64,000 bases of DNA from Acidobacteria bacterium RIFCSPLOWO2_12_FULL_68_19 (GCA_001767525.1 MELF01000004.1:1-64000); one strand, 5' to 3'; shown: positions 31,896 to 41,831, counted from the first letter of the stretch. Translations and numbers: made by a program. Notes: generated by a model from the letters alone, not told the origin.

Positions 31896-32624
31896 ATGCC
31901 GAAGGTCCGCCTCGACCAGATCCTCGTCGAACGAGCGCTTGCGCCGTCGCGGGAACGCGCACGGGCGCTGATTCTCGCGGCACAGGTACGCGTCGACGGC
32001 CACGTCGTCAGCAAGGCTGGCGCCCAGGTCGAGCGCGACGCCACCGTCGCGCTCGCCGCCCCGGATCACCCGTACGTGGGCCGCGGCGGGCTCAAGCTCG
32101 CGCATGCGCTCGACACATTCGGCATCGCGGTCGCCGGCCGCGACGCCCTCGACGTCGGCGCCTCGACCGGCGGCTTCACCGACGCCCTCTTGCAGCGCGG
32201 CGCCGCACGCGTCGTGGCGCTCGACGTCGGCCACGGCCAGCTCGACTGGCGGCTGCGCAACGACCCGCGCGTCGTGGTCATCGAAGGCGTCAACGCCCGC
32301 TATCTCACGCCCGCTGACGTGCCCGGGCCGTTCGATTTCGTCTCGGTGGACGTCTCGTTCATCTCGCTGCGTCAGATACTGCCGGTGATTCCGCCGCTCC
32401 TGCGGCCCGGCGCCGACGTCGTCGCGCTGGTGAAGCCGCAGTTCGAGGCGGGACGTGCCGAAGTGCGCAACGGCGTGATCCGCGACGAAGCCGTCCGCGC
32501 CCGTGTCCTCGACGAGATTCGTGCGGCGGCCGCTGCGATAGGATTGACGCCGGTGGCCGTCACCCCTTCACCCGTCACGGGACAGAAGGGCAACGTCGAG
32601 TTCCTCCTGCACCTGCGCCGATGA
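31896..32624 (+). CDS. TlyA family S4-domain rRNA 2'-O-methyltransferase
   Basis: S4 domain, YVGRGGLKLAHALD, LDVGASTGGFTDALLQRGA. Confidence 0.92.
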   Translation: MPKVRLDQILVERALAPSRERARALILAAQVRVDGHVVSKAGAQVERDATVALAAPDHPYVGRGGLKLAHALDTFGIAVAGRDALDVGASTGGFTDALLQRGAARVVALDVGHGQLDWRLRNDPRVVVIEGVNARYLTPADVPGPFDFVSVDVSFISLRQILPVIPPLLRPGADVVALVKPQFEAGRAEVRNGVIRDEAVRARVLDEIRAAAAAIGLTPVAVTPSPVTGQKGNVEFLLHLRR

Positions 32625-33499
32625 CTGTACGCCGCGTTGGCCTCGTGGCCAAACACAACCTGGTGGCGGCTTCCGAGCACCTGGCGCGCCTCAGCGCCTG
32701 GCTCCGCGCCCGCGGCGTCGATGTGGTGTACGCGAGCGAGACCGCGGCGCTGGCCGGGGCGGCGGCGCACGGAGCCCGCACGGCCACGCGCGAGGCGCTC
32801 CCGTGCGAAGTCGATCTCGTCGTCGTGCTCGGCGGCGACGGCACGCTCCTCGCGATGGCCGCCCGCATCGCCCAGGCCGGCCGGGACATTCCGATTCTCG
32901 GCGTCAACTTCGGCAGCCTGGGGTTCCTGACGGAAATCCGGATCGACGAGCTCACCTCGTCGGTGGAGCGTGTGCTCGACGGCACGGCAACGTTCGACCT
33001 ACGGGCCATGCTTGCGGCCACCCTGCGCCGCCGGACGGGCGAGATCGACGCGCGGGTGGTGCTCAATGACGTGGTGTTCACCAAGAGCGCGCTCTCCCGC
33101 ATGATCGAACTGTCGGTCTGGGTGAACGGTGGATTCGTCACGCGCGTGAAGGCCGACGGCCTCATCATCGCGAGCGCAACCGGATCGACCGCCTACAACC
33201 TGGCGGCCGGCGGTCCCATCGTCCATCCGATGGGCGATGCGCTGATCGTCACGCCCATCGCGCCGCACACGCTGACCAATCGCCCCGTGATCATGCCGGG
33301 GAGCGCGGAAATCGAGGTGCGCATCGAAGCCGATGGCGCCGAGGACGTCTTCGTTACCTACGACGGGCAGTCAGGGTATCCCGTCGCCGAGGGCGATGTC
33401 GTTCGCGTCCGCAAGTCGGACCGGACGCTGCGGCTCGTCAAGCCCGCTCGAAGCTACTTCGAGGTGCTGCGGGAAAAGCTGAAGTGGGGCGAGCGCTGA
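32621..33499 (+). CDS. nadK: NAD kinase
   Basis: LGGDGTLLAMAA, GVNFGSLGFLTE, ATGSTAYNLAAGGPIVHP. Confidence 0.95.
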   Translation: MTVRRVGLVAKHNLVAASEHLARLSAWLRARGVDVVYASETAALAGAAAHGARTATREALPCEVDLVVVLGGDGTLLAMAARIAQAGRDIPILGVNFGSLGFLTEIRIDELTSSVERVLDGTATFDLRAMLAATLRRRTGEIDARVVLNDVVFTKSALSRMIELSVWVNGGFVTRVKADGLIIASATGSTAYNLAAGGPIVHPMGDALIVTPIAPHTLTNRPVIMPGSAEIEVRIEADGAEDVFVTYDGQSGYPVAEGDVVRVRKSDRTLRLVKPARSYFEVLREKLKWGER

Positions 33500-33591
33500 C
33501 GCGCATGCGTGGATCACAATTCCGTCAGCGCCCCGCCTGATTTCGGGATCGTCGCTTCACAGCCACCCCGTTTGCCCTGTATCCTGCCGAC

Positions 33592-34353
33592 GTGCAGTTG
33601 AAATTCGGGGCAGCAACCGATCCCGGGCTCGTGCGGGCCCGCAACGAGGATCGGCTCATTGCGGATTCCGACCTGGGGCTGTTTGCCGTCATCGACGGGA
33701 TGGGCGGTCACACGGGCGGCGAACTCGCGTCGGCCACGATCGCCGAGGCGATGACAACCTTCATCCGCGACACCGCCGCCGACTCGGACAAGACGTGGCC
33801 GGGCGGCCTCGACCCCGGGCTCTCGGCTCTCGCCAACCGCCTGCAGGTGGCGATCCGCAGCGCCAACCGGCTGCTGGCCACACGCGCCAAGACGAATGCC
33901 GCGCTCGACGGCAGCGGCGCCACGATGGCGGCCGCGCTGTTCGACGAAGGAGACCTCGCGGTTTCCAACGTGGGCGATTGCCGCGCGTACTTGCTGCGAG
34001 AGGGCAAGTTGTCTCAACTCACGCGCGACCACTCCGTCGTGGCCGAGCAGGTGGCGCTCGGCCTGATAGATTCCGAGGCGGCACGGACGCATCCGCTCCG
34101 CCACGTCGTCACACGGGCCGTGTCAGGCCAGGCGGGGATGCCGATCGACATCCTGGAGCTGAAGATGGAATCGGGCGATCGCCTTATTCTCTGCTCCGAT
34201 GGAATTCACGGCGTTTTGACCGATAACGAGATTGCAGTCATCGTAGGCGCCAGGGAGCCCAGCCTCGACCAGGCTTGCCTGACCATCATTGAAGCAGTGA
34301 ACGCCCGTGGCGGGCCTGACAACGCCACGGCGGTGATTGTCGAAGCCGTCTGA
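33592..34353 (+). CDS. PP2C family Ser/Thr protein phosphatase
   Basis: DPGLVRARNEDRLI, FAVIDGMGGHTGGELAS; GTG start. Confidence 0.92.
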   Translation: MQLKFGAATDPGLVRARNEDRLIADSDLGLFAVIDGMGGHTGGELASATIAEAMTTFIRDTAADSDKTWPGGLDPGLSALANRLQVAIRSANRLLATRAKTNAALDGSGATMAAALFDEGDLAVSNVGDCRAYLLREGKLSQLTRDHSVVAEQVALGLIDSEAARTHPLRHVVTRAVSGQAGMPIDILELKMESGDRLILCSDGIHGVLTDNEIAVIVGAREPSLDQACLTIIEAVNARGGPDNATAVIVEAV

Positions 34354-34361
34354 GGACGTTT

Positions 34362-36020
34362 GTGGCAGCTCCGGAGAAGATCGGTCAATTCGAGGTACTC
34401 CGCCAGATCGGCTCGGGCGGCATGGGCGCCGTGTACCTGGGTCGCGACCCCGAACTCGACCGGCAGGTCGCCATCAAGGTGATTCGGGAGGAGGTGCACG
34501 ACCAGGAAGTCCTGGACCGCTTCTTCCGGGAGGCGCGGGCCGCCGCCGCCCTCCGCCATCCGAACATCATCACGATCTACGCGAGCGGCCAGCACGAGCA
34601 CCAGCCGTACATGGTGATGGAGTTCGTCGACGGTGAGTCGCTGGCGGACATCATCCGCGGGAAGCGTTCGCTGCCACTTGCCGACAAGCTGTCGTACCTC
34701 GAGCAGGTCTGCGCGGGGTTGTACTTCGCCCACCGCGCCGGGATCGTCCATCGCGACGTCAAGCCGGCCAACGTCATGGTGGATCGCCACGGCATGGTGC
34801 GCATCCTCGACTTCGGCATTGCGCGCATCGAAGGCTCTGCGATGACGCAGGACGGCGCGCTGATGGGATCGCTGAACTACATGTCTCCCGAGCAGATGCT
34901 CGGGCGGCCGCTCGATCACCGCAGCGACATCTTCTCGGTGGGCAGCCTCGCCTACGAGCTCGTGTCGTACCAGCAGGCCTTCAAGGGCGGGCTCAACGAC
35001 GGGCTGCTGCAGCGGCTGCCGCACGAGGATCCGCCGCCGCTGCACGGGGTCGCGCCGGACATCCCGTGGGCACTGGAAGAGATCATCATGCGCGCGCTCG
35101 AGAAGGCGCCCGAGAACCGCTTCCAGGACCTTGCGGAGATGCGGAAGGCGCTGCTGGCGGTGCAGCAGGGCGCGCCGGCGGCTGCTCCCCCGGATATCGA
35201 CGACCGGACGATGGTGATTCCACGGGGAGCGATTCCACAGGAGCACTCAGCGGAGTTCCCTGCGGCCGGGCCTCCGCCGAGCCCTACCCCGGTCTGGCCG
35301 CAGGTGGACGCTCCACCCGTGGCGCCGACACCGGCCCCCGCGCCGGCTGTCGGCCCGGGAACCGGTTCGGGACGGGTGCCCGAGACCGTGGCAGGGCCGG
35401 ACTCGCCCGCTGCTGCGCCTCAGATGTGGCAGGTCAAGAAGAAGTCGGCGCAGCCGGCGCCGACGCCGGCCGAGACGGGCGCCGCCACGCGCCCAGGCGG
35501 CGCGGTCCACAAGGCGCCGGCGCCACGGCCGGCGACGACTCGCCCGCAGACGTCGCCGCGCGCCTCATCGCGCGGCTGGGTGCTCGGCGGTGCGGCGGCC
35601 GTGCTCATCGTCGGCGCGGCCGCGGCGATTCCATGGCTCACGGCCCCTCCCGTGAGCGTGCTCGATCGCGAGCGTCCGGGGATAGAGGCTGCCATGGAGC
35701 GCTATCGGATCGGTTATCGCAATCGGGACCTTCGGGCGGTGGCGGCCGCGTTTCCGACGCTGCCGCAGGAGCTGCGGCAGGCGATGCAGCGCACCTTCGC
35801 GAGCTGCCTCGTCTACGAAGTGACGTTCGACGAGGTACGGGTGCAGATGAACCCGGACGACGACGCGCGCGCCGAGGTCGCACTGCGCAGCGCGCACACC
35901 TGCACGCCGCAATCGGGCGGACGGCAGACGACCACGGCACAGGACGAAACCTTTTCGCTGCAGAAGAACGGCGAGACGTGGGCGATCGGCGGCGTGACCT
36001 CGTCGCGCCGCGGCGGCTGA
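34362..36020 (+). CDS. Ser/Thr protein kinase (Hanks type) with Pro-rich linker, TM and extracytoplasmic domain
   Basis: IGSGGMGAVYLG, IVHRDVKPANVM, DFGIAR; TM GWVLGGAAAVLIVGAAAAIPWL. Confidence 0.93.
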   Translation: MAAPEKIGQFEVLRQIGSGGMGAVYLGRDPELDRQVAIKVIREEVHDQEVLDRFFREARAAAALRHPNIITIYASGQHEHQPYMVMEFVDGESLADIIRGKRSLPLADKLSYLEQVCAGLYFAHRAGIVHRDVKPANVMVDRHGMVRILDFGIARIEGSAMTQDGALMGSLNYMSPEQMLGRPLDHRSDIFSVGSLAYELVSYQQAFKGGLNDGLLQRLPHEDPPPLHGVAPDIPWALEEIIMRALEKAPENRFQDLAEMRKALLAVQQGAPAAAPPDIDDRTMVIPRGAIPQEHSAEFPAAGPPPSPTPVWPQVDAPPVAPTPAPAPAVGPGTGSGRVPETVAGPDSPAAAPQMWQVKKKSAQPAPTPAETGAATRPGGAVHKAPAPRPATTRPQTSPRASSRGWVLGGAAAVLIVGAAAAIPWLTAPPVSVLDRERPGIEAAMERYRIGYRNRDLRAVAAAFPTLPQELRQAMQRTFASCLVYEVTFDEVRVQMNPDDDARAEVALRSAHTCTPQSGGRQTTTAQDETFSLQKNGETWAIGGVTSSRRGG

Positions 36021-36044
36021 CCAGACGCCGCGCCCGGCCCCGAA

Positions 36045-37547
36045 TCAGCCGACCGAACGCAGCAGCTCGGCGCGCATCGCGGCGGCGTCGGGCTCCTGGT
36101 AGAGCGCGGCGAACTCCTGTTCGAGGGCGTCGAACAAGTCGACCATCTCCGGGTCGAACTGTTTCCCGCGATCGATCCGCAGCCGGCGGGCGGCTTCCTT
36201 GGCGGGGAGCGCGCCGCGGTACGGACGCCCGGACGTCATGGCATCGTAGCTGTCGGCCACGCTCATCAGCCGTGCATGCGGATGGATGTCGACGCCGGCC
36301 AGCCTGTCCGGGTAGCCCATGCCGTCCCACCGCTCGTGGTGACCGCGCACCGCCGGGAGCGACGCGCCGAGGAACGGCAACGGCTCGAGCATGCCGTGGC
36401 CGATCGTGACGTGCGCCTGCATGAGCGCGCGCTCGTGCGGATCCAGCGACCCTTCCTTCAGCAGCACGCGGTCGGGCACGCCCACTTTGCCGATGTCGTG
36501 CAGCATGGCGGCGCGGCGAATGGTCTCGAACGCATCGGCGTACTGGCCGCTGTGCCGCGCCAGCAGCATCGAGTAGGCGGTCACACGCTCGGAATGGCCG
36601 GCCGTGTACCGGTCGCGTGCGTCGATCGCCTTCGCGAAGGCCTCCAGCGTGGCACGGAAGTGCCGTTCGCGGTCATCGTAGAGCTGCGCCGTCTCGAGCG
36701 CGGCGGCGGCGTGCCCGGCGAACGCCGAGGCGTACTCCGCCAGCTCGGGTGCGAACTGCTCGACGCCGAGCTTGTCGGCATACAGGGCGCCGATCGGCCC
36801 CGACCGGCCGAGCAGCGGGACGCAGATGACCGATCGCACGCCCGCGAGCATCACGCTGGCCGCCTGCTGCAGCCGGGGATCCATCCGGATGTCGTGCACG
36901 ATGAACGTATCGCGCGCGTTGAGCGCTTCACGGACGACCGTGGAGCTGGCAAACTCCGACACCGACGAATAGGCGCCCGCCGGCCGCACCGCGCGCGGGA
37001 TCATCGCGCCCGTCTCGCTGTCGACCAGGAGAATCGCCGCGCGATCGGGCTTCACGATCGTCGCCAGGCGATCGAGCACCCGATCGAGCAGCGCCGGCAG
37101 ATCCTGGAACGCCATCATCTCGCGGCTCGTGGCCAGCAGCGCCTCGAGGGCGAGACGATCGACCTTCGGCGCCTGACTCATCGAGACGCGCCGGAGAATC
37201 GTTTGCGACACGACGGGCGCGTCGGACACGCCGGGGGCGTCCGCGAAGCTGACGACGTACTCGACGCGGCCGAAGCGGACCGTGTCGCCCGGCACCAGAT
37301 ACGCGCTCAGCTGCTCGGTGCCGTTGACAAAGATGCCGTTGGTGCTGCCGAGATCGTCGATCGCCAGCTGTCCCGTGTCGTCGATGCTGAGACGCGCGTG
37401 CAGCCGTGACAGGCCCGGGTCGTCGACCACCACGTCGGCCTGGCGGCCGCGGCCGACAGTCTTCGACTCGCCCGCTTCGAGATCGATCACGGGCAGGTTC
37501 GGTGCGGGAGCCGCCGGAGCGAGCCGCAGGCTCGGCATCGCGTGCAA
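36045..37547 (-). CDS. FHA-GAF-HD-GYP domain protein
   Basis: FHA: GRGRQADVVVDDPGLSRLHARL; HD-GYP: HDIGKVGVPD, GHHERWDGMGYPDRL. Confidence 0.9.
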   Translation of the reverse strand: MHAMPSLRLAPAAPAPNLPVIDLEAGESKTVGRGRQADVVVDDPGLSRLHARLSIDDTGQLAIDDLGSTNGIFVNGTEQLSAYLVPGDTVRFGRVEYVVSFADAPGVSDAPVVSQTILRRVSMSQAPKVDRLALEALLATSREMMAFQDLPALLDRVLDRLATIVKPDRAAILLVDSETGAMIPRAVRPAGAYSSVSEFASSTVVREALNARDTFIVHDIRMDPRLQQAASVMLAGVRSVICVPLLGRSGPIGALYADKLGVEQFAPELAEYASAFAGHAAAALETAQLYDDRERHFRATLEAFAKAIDARDRYTAGHSERVTAYSMLLARHSGQYADAFETIRRAAMLHDIGKVGVPDRVLLKEGSLDPHERALMQAHVTIGHGMLEPLPFLGASLPAVRGHHERWDGMGYPDRLAGVDIHPHARLMSVADSYDAMTSGRPYRGALPAKEAARRLRIDRGKQFDPEMVDLFDALEQEFAALYQEPDAAAMRAELLRSVG

Positions 37548-37616
37548 ATATACCTCAACCGGCGGTCGCGCACGCGCGACGGGTGCGCACGACAGCGTGC
37601 GTGTCGTGCACCCGCC

Positions 37617-38645
37617 TCAGCGCCGGAAGTACAAGACTTGAAATCGCCGGACGTTGCGATTGTGCTCCGCGAGCGTTGTCGCGAAGACGTGCGAACCATC
37701 GTTCCGGCTCACGAAGTACAGATAACTGACAGGAGCGGGCATGAGCGCCGCCCCGAGCGAGGCCTGCCCGGGCGCCGCGACGGGACCGGGGGGCAGTCCG
37801 GCGTGCCGGTAGGTGTTGTACGGGGAGTCGAGCGCCAGGTCCTGCCGCCGGATATTGCCGTCGTAGCGTCCGGCCTTCCGGAGCGCGTAGACGACCGTCG
37901 GATCGGCCTGCAGCCCCATGCCGACCTTCAGCCGGTTTCGATAGACCGCCGCGACGAGCGGACGCTCCTCCGGCCGTCCCGTTTCCTTCTCGACGAGCGA
38001 GGCGAGCGTGACCACCTGTCGCGTTGTCAGGCCCTGCTCCTCGGCGCGCCGGCGGAGGTCGCCGGCATACGCCGCCTGAAAGCGCTCCACCATCGACGCT
38101 ACGAGGCGAGGTGCCGGTGTGCCCCGGGGCAGCGCGTAGGTATCGGGAAACAGGTATCCCTCGAGGTCGGTGGCGAGCGGGTCGAGATCGCGGATGAGCG
38201 ACACGTCCCGGGCGGCCTCGGCGAAGCTCGCCGCGCTGCCGAACTCACGCGCCTCGTAGACGCGCGCCATCTCGGCGATCGTGAGCCCCTCCGGAAACGT
38301 GATGCGCCTCGCGTAGACATCGCCGCGCGCCAGCCGATCGACCACCTCGACCGGGGCAAGCGGACGGTCGAACCGGTACTCGCCGGCCTGCAGCGCCCGC
38401 GAACGGCGCGTCCACCAGAGGGCCGCCCGGAAGGTGAACCCGTCACGGACCACACCGGCCTCGACCAGACGACGGCCGATGGCCGCAGTCGCCGTGCCCG
38501 CCGGGATGTCGACGAACTGTTCGATGGAGGCGTATCCCTTGTACGGTGTCAGGAGCCGGTCCCGCACGATCCATAGCGCTACGCCCGCGCCGATGGCCGC
38601 CGCGACGCTGACGAGGACGGCGGCGGAGGCCAGCCTGGGCGTCAC
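37617..38645 (-). CDS. mltG: Endolytic transglycosylase MltG
   Basis: EGYLFPDTY, LASLVEKETGRPEERPLVAAVYRNRLKVGMGLQADPTVVYAL. Confidence 0.93.
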   Translation of the reverse strand: MTPRLASAAVLVSVAAAIGAGVALWIVRDRLLTPYKGYASIEQFVDIPAGTATAAIGRRLVEAGVVRDGFTFRAALWWTRRSRALQAGEYRFDRPLAPVEVVDRLARGDVYARRITFPEGLTIAEMARVYEAREFGSAASFAEAARDVSLIRDLDPLATDLEGYLFPDTYALPRGTPAPRLVASMVERFQAAYAGDLRRRAEEQGLTTRQVVTLASLVEKETGRPEERPLVAAVYRNRLKVGMGLQADPTVVYALRKAGRYDGNIRRQDLALDSPYNTYRHAGLPPGPVAAPGQASLGAALMPAPVSYLYFVSRNDGSHVFATTLAEHNRNVRRFQVLYFRR

Positions 38646-39106
38646 GGTTCGGGATCGACCGAGAGCGGCACCGGCCGACCTGGCCGCAGGTCGAGGTACT
38701 CCTGCAGGATCACGGCGGCCGCGGCCGCGTCGAGCCGCTCCTTCCGCGAGCGCCAGTCCTTGTCGGTGACCGCCAGGCGGCTCTCGGCCTCGCGGCTGGT
38801 GAGGCGCTCGTCCTGGCGGACGACCGGGAGGCCCGTGATCCGTTCGAGCTCCGCGGCGAACGCCTCGACGCGCGCCGTGATCGCCGTGGGCGATCCGTCG
38901 AGCCGCCGCGGCAGGCCGACCACGACCGACGAGACGCCGTCTTCTTCCTCCGCCAGCCGGGCGACTTCGGCGGCGGCGACAGACGCTCCGTCGACCTCGA
39001 GTGCGGCAGCGCGAAGCACCGTCACCGGACGCGCCAGCGTCAGCGTGGCGTCGCTCACGGCCACCCCGATGCGCCGCGCTCCGACGTCGAGCCCCACGAT
39101 CCGCAC
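38642..39106 (-). CDS. ruvX: Putative pre-16S rRNA nuclease / Holliday junction resolvase YqgF
   Basis: RIVGLDVGARRIGVAVSD, DERLTSREAE, DAAAAAVILQEYLD. Confidence 0.92.
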   Translation of the reverse strand: MRIVGLDVGARRIGVAVSDATLTLARPVTVLRAAALEVDGASVAAAEVARLAEEEDGVSSVVVGLPRRLDGSPTAITARVEAFAAELERITGLPVVRQDERLTSREAESRLAVTDKDWRSRKERLDAAAAAVILQEYLDLRPGRPVPLSVDPEP

Positions 39107-39136
39107 GCTATAATTCTCTCACCCTTCCGCACGCAC

Positions 39137-40342
39137 ATGACTGGCCTCCCGACGAGCCCCGGAGACGCGACGGCACGGAGCGTGACCACGAGTCTCCCTG
39201 TCGCCGTGTCGCTGTGGCTCGTGCTCGCCGTGCTCGCCACGAGCGTCGTCCTCACGGCGCAGGATCCTGAACGCGCGCGGACCGAGGCGCAGGCGCGCCG
39301 CGTCGACGACCGGATCCGCGCGCTGCAGAGCGAAGCGGACCGATTGGCCGGGGAGGCGCGCACGCTGCTCGGCGAGCTCCGGGCGCTCGAAGTCGAGCAG
39401 CAACTCCAGACCGAGCGCGTGAGCGAGGCGCAGGCCGCCCTCGAGCGCGGGCGCGCGGCGGTGGACGAGGCGACGGCGAGGCTCGACGGGCTGGAGCGGC
39501 AGCGTCTCGCCCAGTTGCCGGACCTCGAGGCGCAGCTCGTCGACATCTACAAGCGGGGGCGCACCGGCTACGCCAAGCTCCTCTTCGGCACGACCAGCGC
39601 GCGCGAGTTCGGCCGCGCGCTGCGCGCGGTGGCGGCGCTGATGCACATCAACGAAGGACGCGTGGCGGAGCACCGCCGCACGCTCGACGAGCTGCGCCGC
39701 CAGCGTGCGGCGCTCGAGGAAGAGCTGCGCGCGATCGAGTCGCGGGACGCCGAGGCGCGGCGCGTGCGCGCCGCCGCCGACCGGGCGCTCGCCGCGCGCG
39801 CCCGGCTGCTCGCGCAGCTCGACAGCCGCCGAGACTTGACCGCGCAGCTCGCCGGAGAGCTTCAGCTCGCCCATGATCGACTCCAGCAGCAGGTCACGGC
39901 ACTCTCCGCGGGCCGCCCGGTCGAACCGGTCGCCGTTCCGGTGGCGCCGTTTCGTGGGGCGCTCGAATGGCCGGTCTCCGGCCAGGTGCTCGTCCCGTTC
40001 GGGAGCACGTCTGGCCGCCCCGGCGACAGCGCCGGGAGGAACGGCATCGAGATCGCCGCCCCGGCGGGCACGCCCGTGCATGCGGTGCATCCGGGCACGA
40101 TCTCGTACGCCGAGCCGTTCGGAGGATTCGGCAACCTCGTGATCGTCGATCACGGGGCGAACACGTACACCGTGTACGGGTACCTCGACACGATCACGAT
40201 GGCCAGCGGCACCCCTGTCGACGCCGGCGCCGAACTCGGCCGCGTCGGGTCGGCGCCGGCGGGGCCGCCGGCGCTCTATTTCGAGGTGCGCGTCGACGGT
40301 CGATCGGTCGATCCCATACAATGGTTGAGACCTAGCCGGTAG
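39137..40342 (+). CDS. EnvC-like coiled-coil protein with degenerate LytM/M23 domain
   Basis: Long coiled coil then NGIEIAAPAGTPVHAVHPGTISYAEPFGGFGNLVIVDHGANTYTVYGYL. Confidence 0.85.
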   Translation: MTGLPTSPGDATARSVTTSLPVAVSLWLVLAVLATSVVLTAQDPERARTEAQARRVDDRIRALQSEADRLAGEARTLLGELRALEVEQQLQTERVSEAQAALERGRAAVDEATARLDGLERQRLAQLPDLEAQLVDIYKRGRTGYAKLLFGTTSAREFGRALRAVAALMHINEGRVAEHRRTLDELRRQRAALEEELRAIESRDAEARRVRAAADRALAARARLLAQLDSRRDLTAQLAGELQLAHDRLQQQVTALSAGRPVEPVAVPVAPFRGALEWPVSGQVLVPFGSTSGRPGDSAGRNGIEIAAPAGTPVHAVHPGTISYAEPFGGFGNLVIVDHGANTYTVYGYLDTITMASGTPVDAGAELGRVGSAPAGPPALYFEVRVDGRSVDPIQWLRPSR

Positions 40343-40432
40343 GTGGTAGCCGGTAGGTGGTAGCCGGTAGGTGGTAGCCGGTAGGTGCTGTAGCGATACA
40401 AACCCCGCTACCGGCTACCGGCTACCGGCTGG
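40335..40432. repeat. Word-repeat inverted element, family GGTAGCC/GGTAGGT
   Basis: agccggtaggtggtagccggtaggtggtagccggtaggtggtagccggtaggt ... gctaccggctaccggctaccggct. Confidence 0.95.
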
Positions 40433-40445
40433 TTGTGGAACTGAC

Positions 40446-41600
40446 ATGCCTGTGCGCAACCGAACCGTCGTCCTCGCCGTGTCGACCCTCATCATGGCGT
40501 TCGCCTTCGTCGGCGGCTATCTCGGCCAGGCGATGGCGAAGGACGATACCTACCAGCACCTGCGCGTGTTCGAGGACGTCGTCTCGCTCGTCCTGAACAA
40601 CTACGTCGAGCCGGTGGACGTGCGCGAGGCGATGCAGGGCGCGATGCGCGGCCTGGCCGACGGACTCGATCCGGAGAGCAGCTATCTCACGCCCGCGCTC
40701 GTCAAGAGCCTCGAGTCGAACGATCGCGGCGGACCGGCGGAAGTCGGCCTGGATCTCACACGGCAGTACTATCTGCGCGTCGTCGCCGCGCGAGACGGAT
40801 CGCCGGCGGCGAGAGCCGGCCTCCGGCCGGGCGATTTCGTCCGCGCCATCGACAACCGGCCGACGCGCGACATGTCGGCGCACGAAGGCGCCCGCCTCCT
40901 GCGCGGCGCGCCAGGGTCGAAGGTGTCGCTGCTCGTCATCCGCGGGAACGCCGCCGACCCGCATGTGATCGACCTGGCGCGCGAGCCGATCGCCGGTCCT
41001 GAAGTCGTCTCGCGAATGGCCAGTCGAACGGCCGGCTACGTCCGAATAGCCGAATTCTCCGCCCAGTCGCCGGCGCGCCTCACGCAGGCGATCGACGGGC
41101 TGACCAAGACGGGCGCCACGCGGCTCGTCGTGGACGTGCGCGGCACGTCTCGCGGCGATCTCGACCACGGCGTCGCCGCGGCGCGACTGTTCGTGCGCAA
41201 CGCGCCGCTCGCCGTGCGGCTGACGCGCGGCGACCAGCGGGAAGTCATCGCCGCCGCGGCCGGCGACGGCGCCGTGACCGCGCCCGTGGCCGTGCTGGTG
41301 GACCAGGGGACGGCTGGCGCGGCAGAAGTGTTCGCGGCCGCGCTGGCCGGCAACGACCGGGCGGATCTGGTCGGCACCACCACGCTCGGCCGCGCCGCGC
41401 GCCAGCGGCTCGTCAAGCTGCCCGACTCGAGCGGCCTCTGGCTGACGCACATCCGATATCTCACGCCGGACAACGACCCGATCCACGAGACCGGCCTCGT
41501 GCCCGATGTCGTCGTGGAGCAACCCGAAGTGGAATTCGGCAGCGCTCCGCCCGCCGCCGACCAGACCCTGCAGAAGGCGCTCGACCACCTCGGACAGTAG
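40446..41600 (+). CDS. S41 (CtpA-like) family protein with PDZ domain; catalytic residues apparently substituted
   Basis: YQHLRVFEDVVSLVLNNYVEPVDV; PDZ; VDQGTAGAAEVFAAALAGNDRADLVGTTTLGRAARQ. Confidence 0.88.
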   Translation: MPVRNRTVVLAVSTLIMAFAFVGGYLGQAMAKDDTYQHLRVFEDVVSLVLNNYVEPVDVREAMQGAMRGLADGLDPESSYLTPALVKSLESNDRGGPAEVGLDLTRQYYLRVVAARDGSPAARAGLRPGDFVRAIDNRPTRDMSAHEGARLLRGAPGSKVSLLVIRGNAADPHVIDLAREPIAGPEVVSRMASRTAGYVRIAEFSAQSPARLTQAIDGLTKTGATRLVVDVRGTSRGDLDHGVAAARLFVRNAPLAVRLTRGDQREVIAAAAGDGAVTAPVAVLVDQGTAGAAEVFAAALAGNDRADLVGTTTLGRAARQRLVKLPDSSGLWLTHIRYLTPDNDPIHETGLVPDVVVEQPEVEFGSAPPAADQTLQKALDHLGQ

Positions 41601-41657
41601 CCGCGCTGAGTTTTGCTATACTGACGATTCGGGCTAAAGCCTGAATTCACAACAGAT

Positions 41658-41734
41658 AGGCGCGTAGCTCAGCTGGTTAGAGCGCCTCCCTGACACGGAG
41701 GAGGTCAGTGGTTCGAGTCCACCCGCGCCTACCA
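41658..41734 (+). tRNA. tRNA-Val (anticodon GAC)
   Basis: Cloverleaf by eye: AGGCGCG/CGCGCCT acceptor, CCTCC-CTGACAC-GGAGG anticodon arm, TTCGAGT T-loop, encoded CCA. Confidence 0.95.
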
Positions 41735-41738
41735 TTTG

Positions 41739-41817
41739 AGGCTTTCGGCTTTGGGCTATAGGCTTTGGTCTTGGCCACGGCCCAGAGCCCGGAGCCCAGA
41801 GCCTAAAGCCTAGAGCC
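41739..41817. repeat. Word-repeat inverted element, family GGCTTTGG/AGAGCC
   Basis: gaggctttcggctttgggctataggctttggtcttggcc ... ggcccagagcccggagcccagagcctaaagcctagagcc. Confidence 0.9.
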
Positions 41818-41831
41818 ATCCCTCGCATTTC

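Noticed and set aside
40335-40432. CRISPR-like or simple Rho-independent terminator
   Set aside because: Units of 7-8 nt without spacers; no T-tract after the stem, and similar architecture occurs at start codons
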